A model generated the notes under the pieces. The model saw only the letters and a program-made list of their open reading frames with translations, had not been told where the DNA came from and did no database searches. A stretch of DNA of 64,000 bases from positions 1-64,000 of the forward strand of contig JAJNBG010000010.1 of NCBI GenBank assembly GCA_021155905.1, written 5' to 3'. The translations under genes and the position numbers were made by a program. The stretch comes from Bacteroidota bacterium (GTDB taxonomy: Bacteria > Bacteroidota > Bacteroidia > B-17B0 > Aurantibacillaceae). Shown here piece by piece: positions 27,299-35,960 of this stretch (the stretch's first letter is position 1; every line of letters starts with the position of its first letter).

Positions 27299-27796
27299 TT
27301 ATTTTTTTTGTTGCAAATACAAATACGCTTTTAAGGTCAGAAGCTCTTCCTGCGATGTGTAAATATCCACTTCATAGGTAATGGATTGTTGAAGACTCGG
27401 ATTTTGTGTGTATCCATACAGGAAATAAGAAAACATTTTGCGGCGAATGAAATAAATAAGCGTCAGGTCAGCAATATCTATTTCGCTTTTATCTACCAGG
27501 CCTACATTATTGTTGAGGTAATTATCCAGGTTCTTTTCAATATGGTCAACGACCTTTCCTTTTACCAGGGCATTTAAGGCCTGCCGGTTAGATTCCAGAC
27601 TTTTTTCCACCAGTTCTTCTTCACTGAGTTTAGATAAAGGTTTCATAATCGGGAGGTCTTCTTCCCTCGCAAAGCGTATGCCTATCGTGACATACTCTCT
27701 CAGGTGATTATCCATTATATAAGCAGCGAAGGCAGGAAGGTATTTAAAATTAAATTTCTCCCGATTGGTGATGAGGTCTTTAACGTTCTTTTCCAC
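27299..27796 (-). CDS. Orphan helical protein resembling the N-terminus of Bacteroidota sensor kinases
   Basis: The 165-residue, mostly helical protein has FNFKYLPAFAAYIMDNHLREYV, EEELVEKSLESNRQALNAL and DIADLTLIYFIRRKMFSYFL. From memory, this pattern resembles an N-terminal helical module found in front of PAS/kinase domains in Bacteroidota. No kinase or output domain follows, so it may be a free-standing sensor or partner. The start codon is GTG and there is no ATG before residue 28. It converges with the OmpA gene, 12 bases away. The similarity is recalled, not computed. Confidence 0.5.
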   Translation of the reverse strand: MEKNVKDLITNREKFNFKYLPAFAAYIMDNHLREYVTIGIRFAREEDLPIMKPLSKLSEEELVEKSLESNRQALNALVKGKVVDHIEKNLDNYLNNNVGLVDKSEIDIADLTLIYFIRRKMFSYFLYGYTQNPSLQQSITYEVDIYTSQEELLTLKAYLYLQQKK

Positions 27797-27905
27797 GTGG
27801 ATTTGTTAGATGATGCTGACCAAATATATAAAAATTAAATAATTTGATCCTTACATTGAGCGTCTCTCCGAATAATTGCTGCTAGTATATTTCTTTGGAT
27901 AATAT

Positions 27906-27941
27906 AAATAAGATGAGAACTAAGCAGTCCCCATCTTATTT
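27906..27941 (-). terminator. Terminator overlapping the end of the 114-residue ORF
   Basis: On the minus strand AAATAAGATG and CATCTTATTT form a perfect 10-base stem with a 16-base loop, followed by an A/T stretch. The left arm lies inside the last codons and the stop codon lies in the loop. Confidence 0.5.
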
Positions 27942-28264
27942 TCAAATTGAAAGAAATTATAGTACGTGCTAAATGCTACCAATACCTGTTTCGTCATCGG
28001 ATCCAGGCGATTAATATCATTCGCGGAATAACGGCTGGTCATAGCTCGCTGCAGATGGTTGAAGTTATGGTTTATTTTGGTTCTTAAAATAATAACGTCT
28101 GTCAGGGAATAATTATTTCTCCTGTAAATATCTGTAAGATCCCTAACCAGCGATGCTGTATCAAGGAAAGATTTACTAAGTTCTGCGTTACCTTGTTTTT
28201 TATAAGTTTTGCCGTACTGAATCAATTCATTTTTGATTGCTTCATGCTTCTCATAATTTGTCAT
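27920..28264 (-). CDS. Small cytoplasmic protein of unknown function
   Basis: The 114-residue helical protein is taken from ATG 28264; the track start at 28282 is a TTG only six codons upstream. It has no signal peptide or membrane helix. Visible stretches are ELIQYGKTYKKQGNAELSKSF, DLTDIYRRNNYSLTDVIIL and LVAFSTYYNFFQFE. I do not recognise the family. A perfect palindrome stands 33 bases upstream of the start (28297-28313), and a terminator hairpin covers its 3' end. It is thus a well-delimited single-gene unit, probably regulated. Confidence 0.55.
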   Translation of the reverse strand: MTNYEKHEAIKNELIQYGKTYKKQGNAELSKSFLDTASLVRDLTDIYRRNNYSLTDVIILRTKINHNFNHLQRAMTSRYSANDINRLDPMTKQVLVAFSTYYNFFQFENKMGTA

Positions 28265-28296
28265 AGTGCTTTTTCTTTGCAAAATAAGATCATCGA

Positions 28297-28313
28297 TGTA
28301 ATATCGTATTACA
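28297..28313. promoter_or_regulatory. Perfect palindrome, probable operator
   Basis: TGTAATA, TCG, TATTACA is a perfect 7+3+7 inverted repeat in the divergent gap between the small unknown gene and xthA. It overlaps the place where a -33 box for the small gene would sit: a -7-like TTATTTTG lies at 28280-28287 on the minus strand. This suggests a dimeric repressor or activator site. Confidence 0.5.
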
Positions 28314-28477
28314 GAATTTTAAGATAGACTGTGATTTGTATTGTATTTTCTACATATTCCTGATAATATGCAATTATTAAAATTGAAAGCATATGAATTA
28401 TGCAAGTCAGAATACATACAACTCGTAATACATAAAATGCAACGTTACCATCGATATTGCACTTTATCTTAGAGATG

Positions 28478-29254
28478 ATGAAAATTGCAACCTACAATGT
28501 CAATGGTGTAAATGGGCGTTTACCCGTTTTATTAAAATGGCTCAAAATAGCAAAGCCGGATGTGGTTTGCCTTCAGGAGTTAAAATCCCCTGATGAAAAG
28601 TTTCCTATGGCTGCTGTTGAAGAGGCTGGCTACAAAGCAATCTGGCACGGACAAAAAAGCTGGAACGGAGTGGCGATTCTCTCACGTAAACATCCGATCC
28701 GGGAAATCGGAAGAGGTCTTCCCGGTGATCCTGAAGATATGCAGAGCCGGTTTATAGAGGCAGAAGTTAAGGGCATTCATATTTGTTGTTTATACCTTCC
28801 AAATGGCAATCCGGCTCCAGGCCCAAAATTCGATTATAAACTTGAGTGGTTTAAAAGACTGACAGCTAAAGCAAAACAACTTCAGAAACTAACGGAGCCC
28901 GTGTTACTTGTTGGCGATTTTAATGTAATGCCTACCGAGCTCGACGTGTATAAACCGGAACGATGGGTAGACGACGCTCTTTTTCGCCCTGAGACACGCG
29001 CCGCATTTCAGAAATTAATTAAACAAGGCTGGACAGATGCTATCCGCACTTTATATCCGGATGAAGTTATTTATACATTCTGGGATTATTTCCGGAATGC
29101 ATATGGCCGCAATGCAGGACTAAGAATAGATCATTTCTTAATGAATGACGCACTATCAAAAAGGTTGCAAAATGGAGGCGTTGATAAAGAAGTGAGAGGA
29201 TGGGAAAAAACCAGCGATCATGCACCAGTATGGATTACCGTGAAAGACAAATAA
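28478..29254 (+). CDS. xthA: Exodeoxyribonuclease III / AP endonuclease
   Basis: The 258-residue DNA repair enzyme of the EEP fold cuts at abasic sites and trims 3' ends. It begins MKIATYNVNGVNGRL, with Asn7 of the metal site. VCLQELKSPDEKF (metal-binding Glu), WNGVAILSR, LVGDFNVMPTELDV (catalytic Asp and Asn), DAIRTLYPDE, GLRIDHFLMN and TSDHAPVW (final Asp-His) follow in the family order. I start at the Met that fits the family; the track start at 28457 is a TTG. It converges with a small lipoprotein gene. Confidence 0.93.
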   Translation: MKIATYNVNGVNGRLPVLLKWLKIAKPDVVCLQELKSPDEKFPMAAVEEAGYKAIWHGQKSWNGVAILSRKHPIREIGRGLPGDPEDMQSRFIEAEVKGIHICCLYLPNGNPAPGPKFDYKLEWFKRLTAKAKQLQKLTEPVLLVGDFNVMPTELDVYKPERWVDDALFRPETRAAFQKLIKQGWTDAIRTLYPDEVIYTFWDYFRNAYGRNAGLRIDHFLMNDALSKRLQNGGVDKEVRGWEKTSDHAPVWITVKDK

Positions 29255-29270
29255 ATTATTATGGAAAGTA

Positions 29271-29537
29271 TTAATGTACGATTGTCACCTTTACTTTACA
29301 GTGTTCTCTAACCCAAACAGAATCAAATTCTTTGATCTCTTTTCTCAAGCCTTTATAAATATAATATTGATTGACTGTGTTGGATTTTCCTAAATTCGGC
29401 ATGTGATCACTGATCATTTCTTCCGGACAGTCTTTTATTAATTCCTGGGCTGAGGTTTCGGATGATAGATTGAGTATTGTTGTTTGACAGGATAATTGCA
29501 GGAGCAAATAAGCGGATAGAATAATGACCCGTTTCAT
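29271..29537 (-). CDS. Small putative lipoprotein
   Basis: The 88-residue protein has an N-terminal membrane segment and a lipobox-like LQLSC (Cys17), so it is probably lipid-anchored after cleavage. The mature part of about 70 residues has two further cysteines (DCPEE and EHCKVKV) and no recognised domain. It lies 3 bases downstream of the pseudouridine synthase gene on the same strand. The short length and lack of a family leave some doubt that it is expressed. Confidence 0.5.
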   Translation of the reverse strand: MKRVIILSAYLLLQLSCQTTILNLSSETSAQELIKDCPEEMISDHMPNLGKSNTVNQYYIYKGLRKEIKEFDSVWVREHCKVKVTIVH

Positions 29538-29540
29538 TTT

Positions 29541-30248
29541 TCAGACCAGTTTAGTTAACTCATTCCACACCGTATCATCCGTATTGGGCTTACAGGTAAT
29601 ACTGATAGGTTCCAACTTAATAGGATGGATAAATTCTGTTTTATAGGAATGCAGATGAATAAATGGTGTTGCATTCGATCTGTCGAATCCATATTTCAAG
29701 TCACCTTTAATGGGACAACCGATTGCGGATAACTGCGCCCTGATTTGGTGATGACGCCCGGTATATAAATTAATTTCCAGTAAATGGTAATTGGAAATAG
29801 AAGCAATTAAGGTATAGGATAATTCCGCTTTCAAAGCACCGGGTCTTTCCGTAGCAAAAGCTTTGGATGTATTTGTCTTTTCGTTTTTAATGAGGTAATG
29901 CGTTAGGCGTTGGGTAATATGTGGGGGCTTATTTTTAACCACGGCCCAATAGGTTTTTTGAATGGTTTTGTCCCTGAACAATTCGTTCATGCGGGTAAGT
30001 GCCTTGCTTGTTTTAGCAAAGATCACAATGCCCGACACCGGCCTGTCTAAACGATGACACACACCACAAAAGACATTTCCCGGTTTGTGATCGCGTTGCT
30101 TAATGAAATTTTTTACTTTTTCGGATAAAGGTGTATCACCGGTTTTATCACCCTGAACGATTTCAGACGCTTTTTTATTAATAATGATCAGGTGATTGTC
30201 TTCGTAGATAATCTGCCTGGCTTCAATCAGTTCGGAGGGAGGGAACAT
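29541..30248 (-). CDS. RluA-family RNA pseudouridine synthase
   Basis: The 235-residue enzyme converts uridine to pseudouridine in rRNA or tRNA. The family motif HRLDRPVSGIVIFAKT contains the catalytic Asp. YEDNHLIIINKKAS at the start, KTYWAVV and YTGRHHQIRAQLSAIGCPIKGDLKYG are RluA-type. There is no S4 domain, so it is the short single-domain form, and the exact target base cannot be read from the sequence. It follows the OmpA gene (30252) by 3 bases, suggesting co-transcription with the genes up to folK. Confidence 0.9.
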   Translation of the reverse strand: MFPPSELIEARQIIYEDNHLIIINKKASEIVQGDKTGDTPLSEKVKNFIKQRDHKPGNVFCGVCHRLDRPVSGIVIFAKTSKALTRMNELFRDKTIQKTYWAVVKNKPPHITQRLTHYLIKNEKTNTSKAFATERPGALKAELSYTLIASISNYHLLEINLYTGRHHQIRAQLSAIGCPIKGDLKYGFDRSNATPFIHLHSYKTEFIHPIKLEPISITCKPNTDDTVWNELTKLV

Positions 30249-30251
30249 GTA

Positions 30252-32204
30252 TTATTTGAAAATTAATTTAAATTCCAAACGACGGTTCACCGCATGTTCG
30301 TCATCGCTGCAGATCGCATTATTACCACAATTGTTGATCAGTTTCGATTCGCCATAGCCTTTGGCGGTAATTCTATCCGCGCTAACACCTTTACTGATGA
30401 TGTATGCTTTTGCGCTATTGGCACGTTGTTCACTTAACTTTAAATTATAGGCGTCTCCACCTTTGCTATCACTATGGGCACTTAATTCAATATTGAATTT
30501 TTGATTACTCAGCATGGCCAGAACAACTTTATCAAGAGTTTGCTGAGACTGAGCCTGCAATTCTGCTTTATTGAATTCAAATAAAATGTTTTCAATGATG
30601 GTTTCGCCATCACCGGTTTTAGAATTTGCTTTTAGCTCTCTGTCAATAATCGACAACCACGGATCGTCTACATAGATATCTGAGAAGCGACTTTGTTCGG
30701 TTGACAGAGGTTTGTAATTAAAGCGGTGGCCTTTGATCAATGAAACCAGTTTAATGAGATTGTCCTCATTGTCAAACACTAATACGTTATTAAAAGATTC
30801 TAAAATATTTTTTTCATTTTCAGCTGTCAGTAAAAACTGTTTGGTGTACGGCAAATGCTTAAATGAAAAGTCACCCTCATTATCGGTTAGAGCTGAATCA
30901 ATTCTTTCAAAATTATCGTTCAGTAACAATACTTTCATATTTGCCAAAGGATTGTTTTTGTTATCGCCATACAGTCGGCCTTTGACATTCATTTTTAGAT
31001 CAGCATCGTCCATCACCAGATCATTGAACGTGCTGCTGGAAACCGATAAGAATTTATAAACGAATTTCTTTCCGGATACAGAGTCTAAACGCTTGATGAA
31101 TTTATCTTTAACGCTGTATAAATTCATAATGAAATTTGTTTCCGCATCAGCGCTATCATATGCTATAGAATAAGTCTGGCCTGGTAGGATATTTGAAAAC
31201 AGGAAATTACCTAAGGCATTGGTTTTGGTTTTTTGAAGAACATTGTTTTTATCACCCATCAGGTAAACTGCCTTATTGGAAGCAACTTTTTTCTCTGCAC
31301 CATTGGTGGCGACCAGTTTACCGGCAATGTTATATTTAAAATCCTTATTAATTAATTTGCTGATCAGGTTACTACCTTCTTTATTTTTAAAAGAAAATGA
31401 TTGATTACTACCGGTAGCAACGTCTATTTTTTCGAGCGAACTGTTCTGGAGCTTGATGTTATCGTTATTGGGATTGTCTGCACCTGCTAAAGTAATGGAA
31501 ACGCCCTCTGCTTGTGCTGCATCTACGCCCTGAAACACGAACATGCCATGATTGGTAGTTTGTGAAGTAGAGATCACTTCACCTTTTTTATTTACCAGTT
31601 TAATGGTTTTGTTTTTCAGGGGAGTCTGCTTGTCATTATCGAGGCTTAACTTTCCAGCCAGCTGAACATATTCTTTTAGTTTTTCTGTATTAATAAAAGG
31701 AACGGTCGTGTCTTTCTTTACGATCTCTTCCTTTTTATAGATATTGCGGATGAATTTATTCATATAGACTGTATCATCTACAAATTTTGATTTTCCGTCA
31801 AACACAATCTGGTGAAATTGTTTTGTGAACTGAACTGTGTCGATATTCTGGTCCTTCGTAAAGAATGGAATATCCAGAGCGTAGGTGATCCGGTAATGCC
31901 TTTTGTTTTCAGGGATACCATCTGCGTAAACCCTGATAAACATTTTTTGAGATACGGCATTTATCAGGTAGATATCATACACATTGCCATATTCAAGAGC
32001 CGCCTTAAAATTGTTGTTACTTTTTGTGTTAAATTCAGAAACAACGGTACTTCCCTTCATGATCTTTACCTGTGTAAAGTTGAGGGGTTTGTTGTTTAAA
32101 AAATTTCTGCCTACAAATTGAAGCTCACCATCGTATTGTTGAGCTTTTAATATTATGCTGAGTACAGAAAGCGTAATTAAAAGAAGCGATTTGATAAAAT
32201 TCAT
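30252..32204 (-). CDS. OmpA-family outer membrane/peptidoglycan-anchoring protein
   Basis: The 650-residue protein has a signal peptide (MNFIKSLLLITLSVLSIILKAQ). At least three carboxypeptidase-regulatory/CNA-like modules follow (about 180-260, 290-365 and 410-480), with GKLVATNG...NALGNFLFSNILPGQTYSI-type patterns. The OmpA C-terminal domain lies at about 535-650 (ILFEFNKAEL, LSAHSDSKGG, ITAKGYGESK). It contains an unusual NNCGNNAIC insert before NRRLEF that is also found in the OmpA protein at 44861-46009. It probably spans or lines the outer membrane and binds peptidoglycan. Confidence 0.85.
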   Translation of the reverse strand: MNFIKSLLLITLSVLSIILKAQQYDGELQFVGRNFLNNKPLNFTQVKIMKGSTVVSEFNTKSNNNFKAALEYGNVYDIYLINAVSQKMFIRVYADGIPENKRHYRITYALDIPFFTKDQNIDTVQFTKQFHQIVFDGKSKFVDDTVYMNKFIRNIYKKEEIVKKDTTVPFINTEKLKEYVQLAGKLSLDNDKQTPLKNKTIKLVNKKGEVISTSQTTNHGMFVFQGVDAAQAEGVSITLAGADNPNNDNIKLQNSSLEKIDVATGSNQSFSFKNKEGSNLISKLINKDFKYNIAGKLVATNGAEKKVASNKAVYLMGDKNNVLQKTKTNALGNFLFSNILPGQTYSIAYDSADAETNFIMNLYSVKDKFIKRLDSVSGKKFVYKFLSVSSSTFNDLVMDDADLKMNVKGRLYGDNKNNPLANMKVLLLNDNFERIDSALTDNEGDFSFKHLPYTKQFLLTAENEKNILESFNNVLVFDNEDNLIKLVSLIKGHRFNYKPLSTEQSRFSDIYVDDPWLSIIDRELKANSKTGDGETIIENILFEFNKAELQAQSQQTLDKVVLAMLSNQKFNIELSAHSDSKGGDAYNLKLSEQRANSAKAYIISKGVSADRITAKGYGESKLINNCGNNAICSDDEHAVNRRLEFKLIFK

Positions 32205-32220
32205 ATATATAAATGTAATT

Positions 32221-32823
32221 TTATTTTTTTATCTTCTGAAGTATTTCAAGAATTTCTTTACAACAGGTTTCCAACGTTGAGGCATTGTACTCTTTGATTG
32301 TTAAACTTAATACCACGGTATTGATCCTGCCATTTACCATGTAATATTTATCAAGCGTTTTCTTTAGCCTTCTCAGGTAGGTTTGTTTTAGGCTCTTTTC
32401 AATTTCACGCCCTCTTTTATGGATGTTTTTTTCCAGCAACTCGGTTGATGTGTCTAGGTATACAACCAGGTCGGGCGTAGGAAGCGTTTTGCGCAAAGGC
32501 TTAAAATGCTTTTTAAAAAACTGGAAATCTACCGGTTCTAAATTGGTCTTTGCAAAACAGAGGCATTTATCAAAATGGAAGTCGCTAATAGTGATTGCAC
32601 CTTTTTTTAATGATTTGAAATGATTCGTGAGCTGTTTTTGCCGCTCTATGAGAAACGAATATTCCGTTGGAAACGCGTAGGTTTCATTATCCTCATAAAA
32701 CAACGGCAGCAAGGTGTTCTCTTCAAACTTCTCCGGTAAATAAGAAGCTTTTAATTTTTTTGATAATGCTTTAGCCAGAGTGGTTTTTCCTGAGCCAATA
32801 TTTCCTTCAATACAAATAAACAT
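32221..32823 (-). CDS. Deoxynucleoside kinase
   Basis: The 200-residue P-loop kinase phosphorylates deoxynucleosides in the salvage pathway. It has Walker A EGNIGSGKTT at residues 5-14, a SDFHFDKCLCFA segment in the place of the catalytic-acid/substrate motif, LVVYLDTSTELLEKNIHKRGR, and the LID region RGREIEKS. It starts 2 bases after the folK stop. That folK-dNK pairing is familiar in Bacteroidota and supports the call. Substrate choice (dA/dG or dC) cannot be read with confidence. Confidence 0.88.
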   Translation of the reverse strand: MFICIEGNIGSGKTTLAKALSKKLKASYLPEKFEENTLLPLFYEDNETYAFPTEYSFLIERQKQLTNHFKSLKKGAITISDFHFDKCLCFAKTNLEPVDFQFFKKHFKPLRKTLPTPDLVVYLDTSTELLEKNIHKRGREIEKSLKQTYLRRLKKTLDKYYMVNGRINTVVLSLTIKEYNASTLETCCKEILEILQKIKK

Positions 32824-32825
32824 GA

Positions 32826-33323
32826 TTAATGACCAGCTTTAAATGGTTTAACTTCGGAAGTATCTATACATTCCTTTAGCAAATTAAAGATAGTTTTATT
32901 TAACAAAGGATGCAAATGGTTTGATGCAATTTCATCCAGGGGAATCAATACAAATTTTCTCAGGTGTAACCGGGGATGGGGGATTACTAAATGCTCACGC
33001 TCCATAGCCAGGTCATTGTAAAAAAGGATGTCGATATCGAGGGTCCGGGGTTCGTAGGTGTGGTCAAAATTTCGTTCACGGCCCAGGTTTTTTTCAATCA
33101 ACAATAATGTTTTTATGAGTTCCTGAGGTGTTAGCTCTGTGTAGATTTTCACGCATTGGTTCAGATAAGCCTGCTGGTTTTCGACACCCCAGGCTTCCGT
33201 TTCATAGATCCCGGATTTGGTTTCAATTTTCCCCGCCTGTTCACTGATTTGTATGTGAGCCATTGTCAGGGCTTTTTCCCTGTCTCCAATATTACCGCCC
33301 AAACATAAATACGCCTCGTTCAT
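32826..33323 (-). CDS. folK: 2-amino-4-hydroxy-6-hydroxymethyldihydropteridine diphosphokinase
   Basis: The 165-residue HPPK transfers pyrophosphate from ATP to the pterin in folate synthesis. LCLGGNIGDRE at the start, YETEAWGVENQQAYLNQC (about 44-61), LLLIEKNLGRERNFDHTYEPRTLDIDILFYND and IPHPRLHLRKFVLIPL are the diagnostic motifs, with the metal-binding Asp pair in LDIDI. It is the first gene of a minus-strand run (folK, dNK, OmpA, RluA-type, lipoprotein) and is divergent from sppA. Confidence 0.94.
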   Translation of the reverse strand: MNEAYLCLGGNIGDREKALTMAHIQISEQAGKIETKSGIYETEAWGVENQQAYLNQCVKIYTELTPQELIKTLLLIEKNLGRERNFDHTYEPRTLDIDILFYNDLAMEREHLVIPHPRLHLRKFVLIPLDEIASNHLHPLLNKTIFNLLKECIDTSEVKPFKAGH

Positions 33324-33460
33324 AAAATTATTGGTAAAAATACAAGAATGTAGACTAAATTGGCCTCTCTGAAGGAATTTTTATCATAAAATAACAGGGT
33401 ATTAAAAACTAAGCTTTAATTTAGCCCATATCGCTTACTACAATTAAATAAAAGAAATAT

Positions 33461-35236
33461 ATGAAACAGTTTTTTGGAGCATTTTTCGGCTCATGTTTAG
33501 GGATCCTGGTGACGGGTGTCATTATGATTATCATCGTCATTGCGTCAATTACCAGTGTATTTACAGAAGCTATTAAAATGAACACAAAGCAGGGGTATAA
33601 GCCAACTGAGAATTCTGTTTTGAGAATAGATCTGGACGGTGAGATCAAAGAGCGGAGTGTGAAAAATCCTTTTGGAAATCTGGACCTGGGACCTTTTATG
33701 GAGAAAGCATCAGTTGGATTGAATGATATCATTGATAATCTTAAAAAAGCAAAGGACGACAAAAATATCAAGGGAATTTATCTTGAGATCAGTGATCCGT
33801 CGGCCGGTTTTGCAACGTTAGAGGAAGTGCGTAATGCCCTGGTTGATTTTAAAACTTCAGGCAAGTTCATCTATGCATATTCTGAACTGTATTCTCAAAA
33901 AGCTTATTACCTGGCCTGTACGGCAGATAAAGTTTACCTGAATCCGCAGGGAGGCATGGAAATAAAAGGGCTAAGCACTCAATTGATGTTTTTTAAAAAA
34001 ATGCTGGAGAAACTCGACATGGAAGTTCAGATTTTCCGACATGGTAAATTTAAAAGCGCGATTGAGCCTTTTATGTTAGATAAAATGAGTGACGCTAACC
34101 GCACACAGGTGGAAAAATATTTGGGGTCGTTATGGGGACACATTGTTGAGGGTATTTCAAAAAGCAGAAATATCACAGCGAAAGATATCAATGACATGGC
34201 TGATGAGCTGTCAATCCGAAGTCCCGAAGATGCACTTGCACATAAACTAGTGGACGAATTAAAATATGAAGACGAAGTGTATAGTTTAATTCGGAAACAC
34301 ATTAATTTAGGGGAAAGCGATAAAATTCATTTCGTTTCCCTGGATGATTATTCAGATGCTTATAGTAAATCAAAAATGTCGAAAGACAGGATTGCCGTTA
34401 TTTATGCAGTGGGCGAAATTGAGAGTGGAGATGGCAATGATCAAAAAATCGGAAGTGATCGCATTGTCAAAGCGATTCGCGATGCCCGTTTGGATAAAAA
34501 TGTAAAGGCAATTGTACTGCGTGTCAATTCCCCGGGAGGAAGCGCTTTAGCCTCTGATGTGATCTGGAGAGAAACTGTACTGGCTCAAAAAACCAAACCA
34601 TTTATCGTATCTATGGGTGATGTGGCAGCCAGTGGCGGATATTATATCAGTTGTGCCGCCGATCGTATTTTTGCACAGCCCAATACCATTACAGGTTCTA
34701 TCGGCGTTTTCGGAATGATCCCGAATGCACAAAAAACGTTGTCTGAAAAGTTAGGGATTACCATCGACACTGTAAATACCAATAAGCATAGTGATGTGGG
34801 AACTATCCTGAGAAGAGCGACGACTGAGGAGTATGAGTACATTCAGCAAAGTGTTGAACATATTTATGATGTATTCATTTCTAAAGTAGCTCTTGGAAGA
34901 AAAACTTCTAAAAACAGTGTCGATAGTATTGGGCAAGGAAGGGTATGGAGCGGGGCAGACGCTATTAAAATTAATCTGGTCGATGAACTGGGAGGAATAA
35001 ATGATGCAATTCATTATGCCGCCAAACAAGCTAAAATAACAGATTATAAAATAATGGAACTCCCAAAACAAAGAGACCCCTTACAGGAGTTATTAGGACA
35101 TACAGAAGAGGAAATGGAAGCCCGTGCGATGAAAGCTAGTCTTGGAGATCAGTACCTTTATATGAAGCAATTGAAAAATGTTTTAAAGTTAAAAGGTGTA
35201 CAGGCGCGATTGCCTTATGAAATGATAATTCAATAG
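33461..35236 (+). CDS. sppA: Signal peptide peptidase SppA (67K type)
   Basis: The 591-residue membrane protease degrades leftover signal peptides. One N-terminal membrane anchor (about 10-35) precedes two ClpP-like halves. The catalytic Lys198 lies in KFKSAIEPF and the nucleophile Ser391 in DVAASGGYYISC, the usual split arrangement of the long SppA form. NTITGSIGVFG and GRVWSGADA follow. It is divergent from folK. The DsbD-N-like gene on the same strand starts after a 164-base gap in which I see nothing but a small CCTTC/GAAGG hairpin. Confidence 0.92.
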   Translation: MKQFFGAFFGSCLGILVTGVIMIIIVIASITSVFTEAIKMNTKQGYKPTENSVLRIDLDGEIKERSVKNPFGNLDLGPFMEKASVGLNDIIDNLKKAKDDKNIKGIYLEISDPSAGFATLEEVRNALVDFKTSGKFIYAYSELYSQKAYYLACTADKVYLNPQGGMEIKGLSTQLMFFKKMLEKLDMEVQIFRHGKFKSAIEPFMLDKMSDANRTQVEKYLGSLWGHIVEGISKSRNITAKDINDMADELSIRSPEDALAHKLVDELKYEDEVYSLIRKHINLGESDKIHFVSLDDYSDAYSKSKMSKDRIAVIYAVGEIESGDGNDQKIGSDRIVKAIRDARLDKNVKAIVLRVNSPGGSALASDVIWRETVLAQKTKPFIVSMGDVAASGGYYISCAADRIFAQPNTITGSIGVFGMIPNAQKTLSEKLGITIDTVNTNKHSDVGTILRRATTEEYEYIQQSVEHIYDVFISKVALGRKTSKNSVDSIGQGRVWSGADAIKINLVDELGGINDAIHYAAKQAKITDYKIMELPKQRDPLQELLGHTEEEMEARAMKASLGDQYLYMKQLKNVLKLKGVQARLPYEMIIQ

Positions 35237-35400
35237 TTCGCTGTCGGCAGTTTTAAATTTCGGAAGCAGTGAGAACCTTCCCGAAGGCGTTTACAAATTG
35301 TTCTAAGGAAGATGTCAATTTATACACATCTAACATTTTTTAAGAAATGATGTTCCATAGGCTGATTTTTAATACCTATTTTCACTTAAAATTAGCAATC

Positions 35401-35868
35401 ATGAAGCATATAATTCTACTGGTATTTTTCTTTTCAGCTGTAACCGGCTTTTCCCAAAATGCTTTAAAACCTGTTACATGGAGCGTTTCCTATGTTGAAA
35501 AAACGGCAACAGAAGGTGAAATTGTATTTAAAGCAATTATTGAAAAGAAGTGGCATATTTATTCCCAACGTCCTACGGATGTAGGCCCGATTCCTACGTC
35601 TTTCACGGTTACTACGGACTCAAACCTTGAGCTGGTTGGGAAAACCGAAGAGATGGAAGCGCATGAAGAATACGTGACAGCTTTTGAAGCGAAGGTATTT
35701 GTATTTTCCGGAGAAGCGATTTTTAAGCAAAAAGTGAAGAGAAAAAACGCAAAAGGATTTTCTGTAAACACATCTTTAGAATTCATGACGTGCAATGACG
35801 TTCAGTGTTTGCCGCCATCGACTCAGAATTTTACCGTAGCCGTGCCAGATGCTACAGTCAAAAAATAA
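35401..35868 (+). CDS. Stand-alone DsbD N-terminal-domain-like periplasmic protein
   Basis: The 155-residue protein has a signal peptide (MKHIILLVFFFSAVTGFSQ) if started at ATG 35401. The track start at 35347 would put 18 residues in front of it. The mature part is one DsbD-N/DsbC-like beta domain with KKWHIYSQRPTDVGPIPTSF and the cysteine pair CNDVQC. These match the first domain of the dsbD product encoded next (DGWHMYSLNEVKDGPLPTVF and CTDTKC). It therefore looks like a free copy of the domain that passes electrons from DsbD to periplasmic targets. Confidence 0.8.
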   Translation: MKHIILLVFFFSAVTGFSQNALKPVTWSVSYVEKTATEGEIVFKAIIEKKWHIYSQRPTDVGPIPTSFTVTTDSNLELVGKTEEMEAHEEYVTAFEAKVFVFSGEAIFKQKVKRKNAKGFSVNTSLEFMTCNDVQCLPPSTQNFTVAVPDATVKK

Positions 35869-35960
35869 GATTTTAGGAATCTCATAATTATAGGAGTTTA
35901 ATTGTAAACTCAACGCTGTTCCAATAAAAATTGCCCTATTTTTACCAAACAAATTAATTT

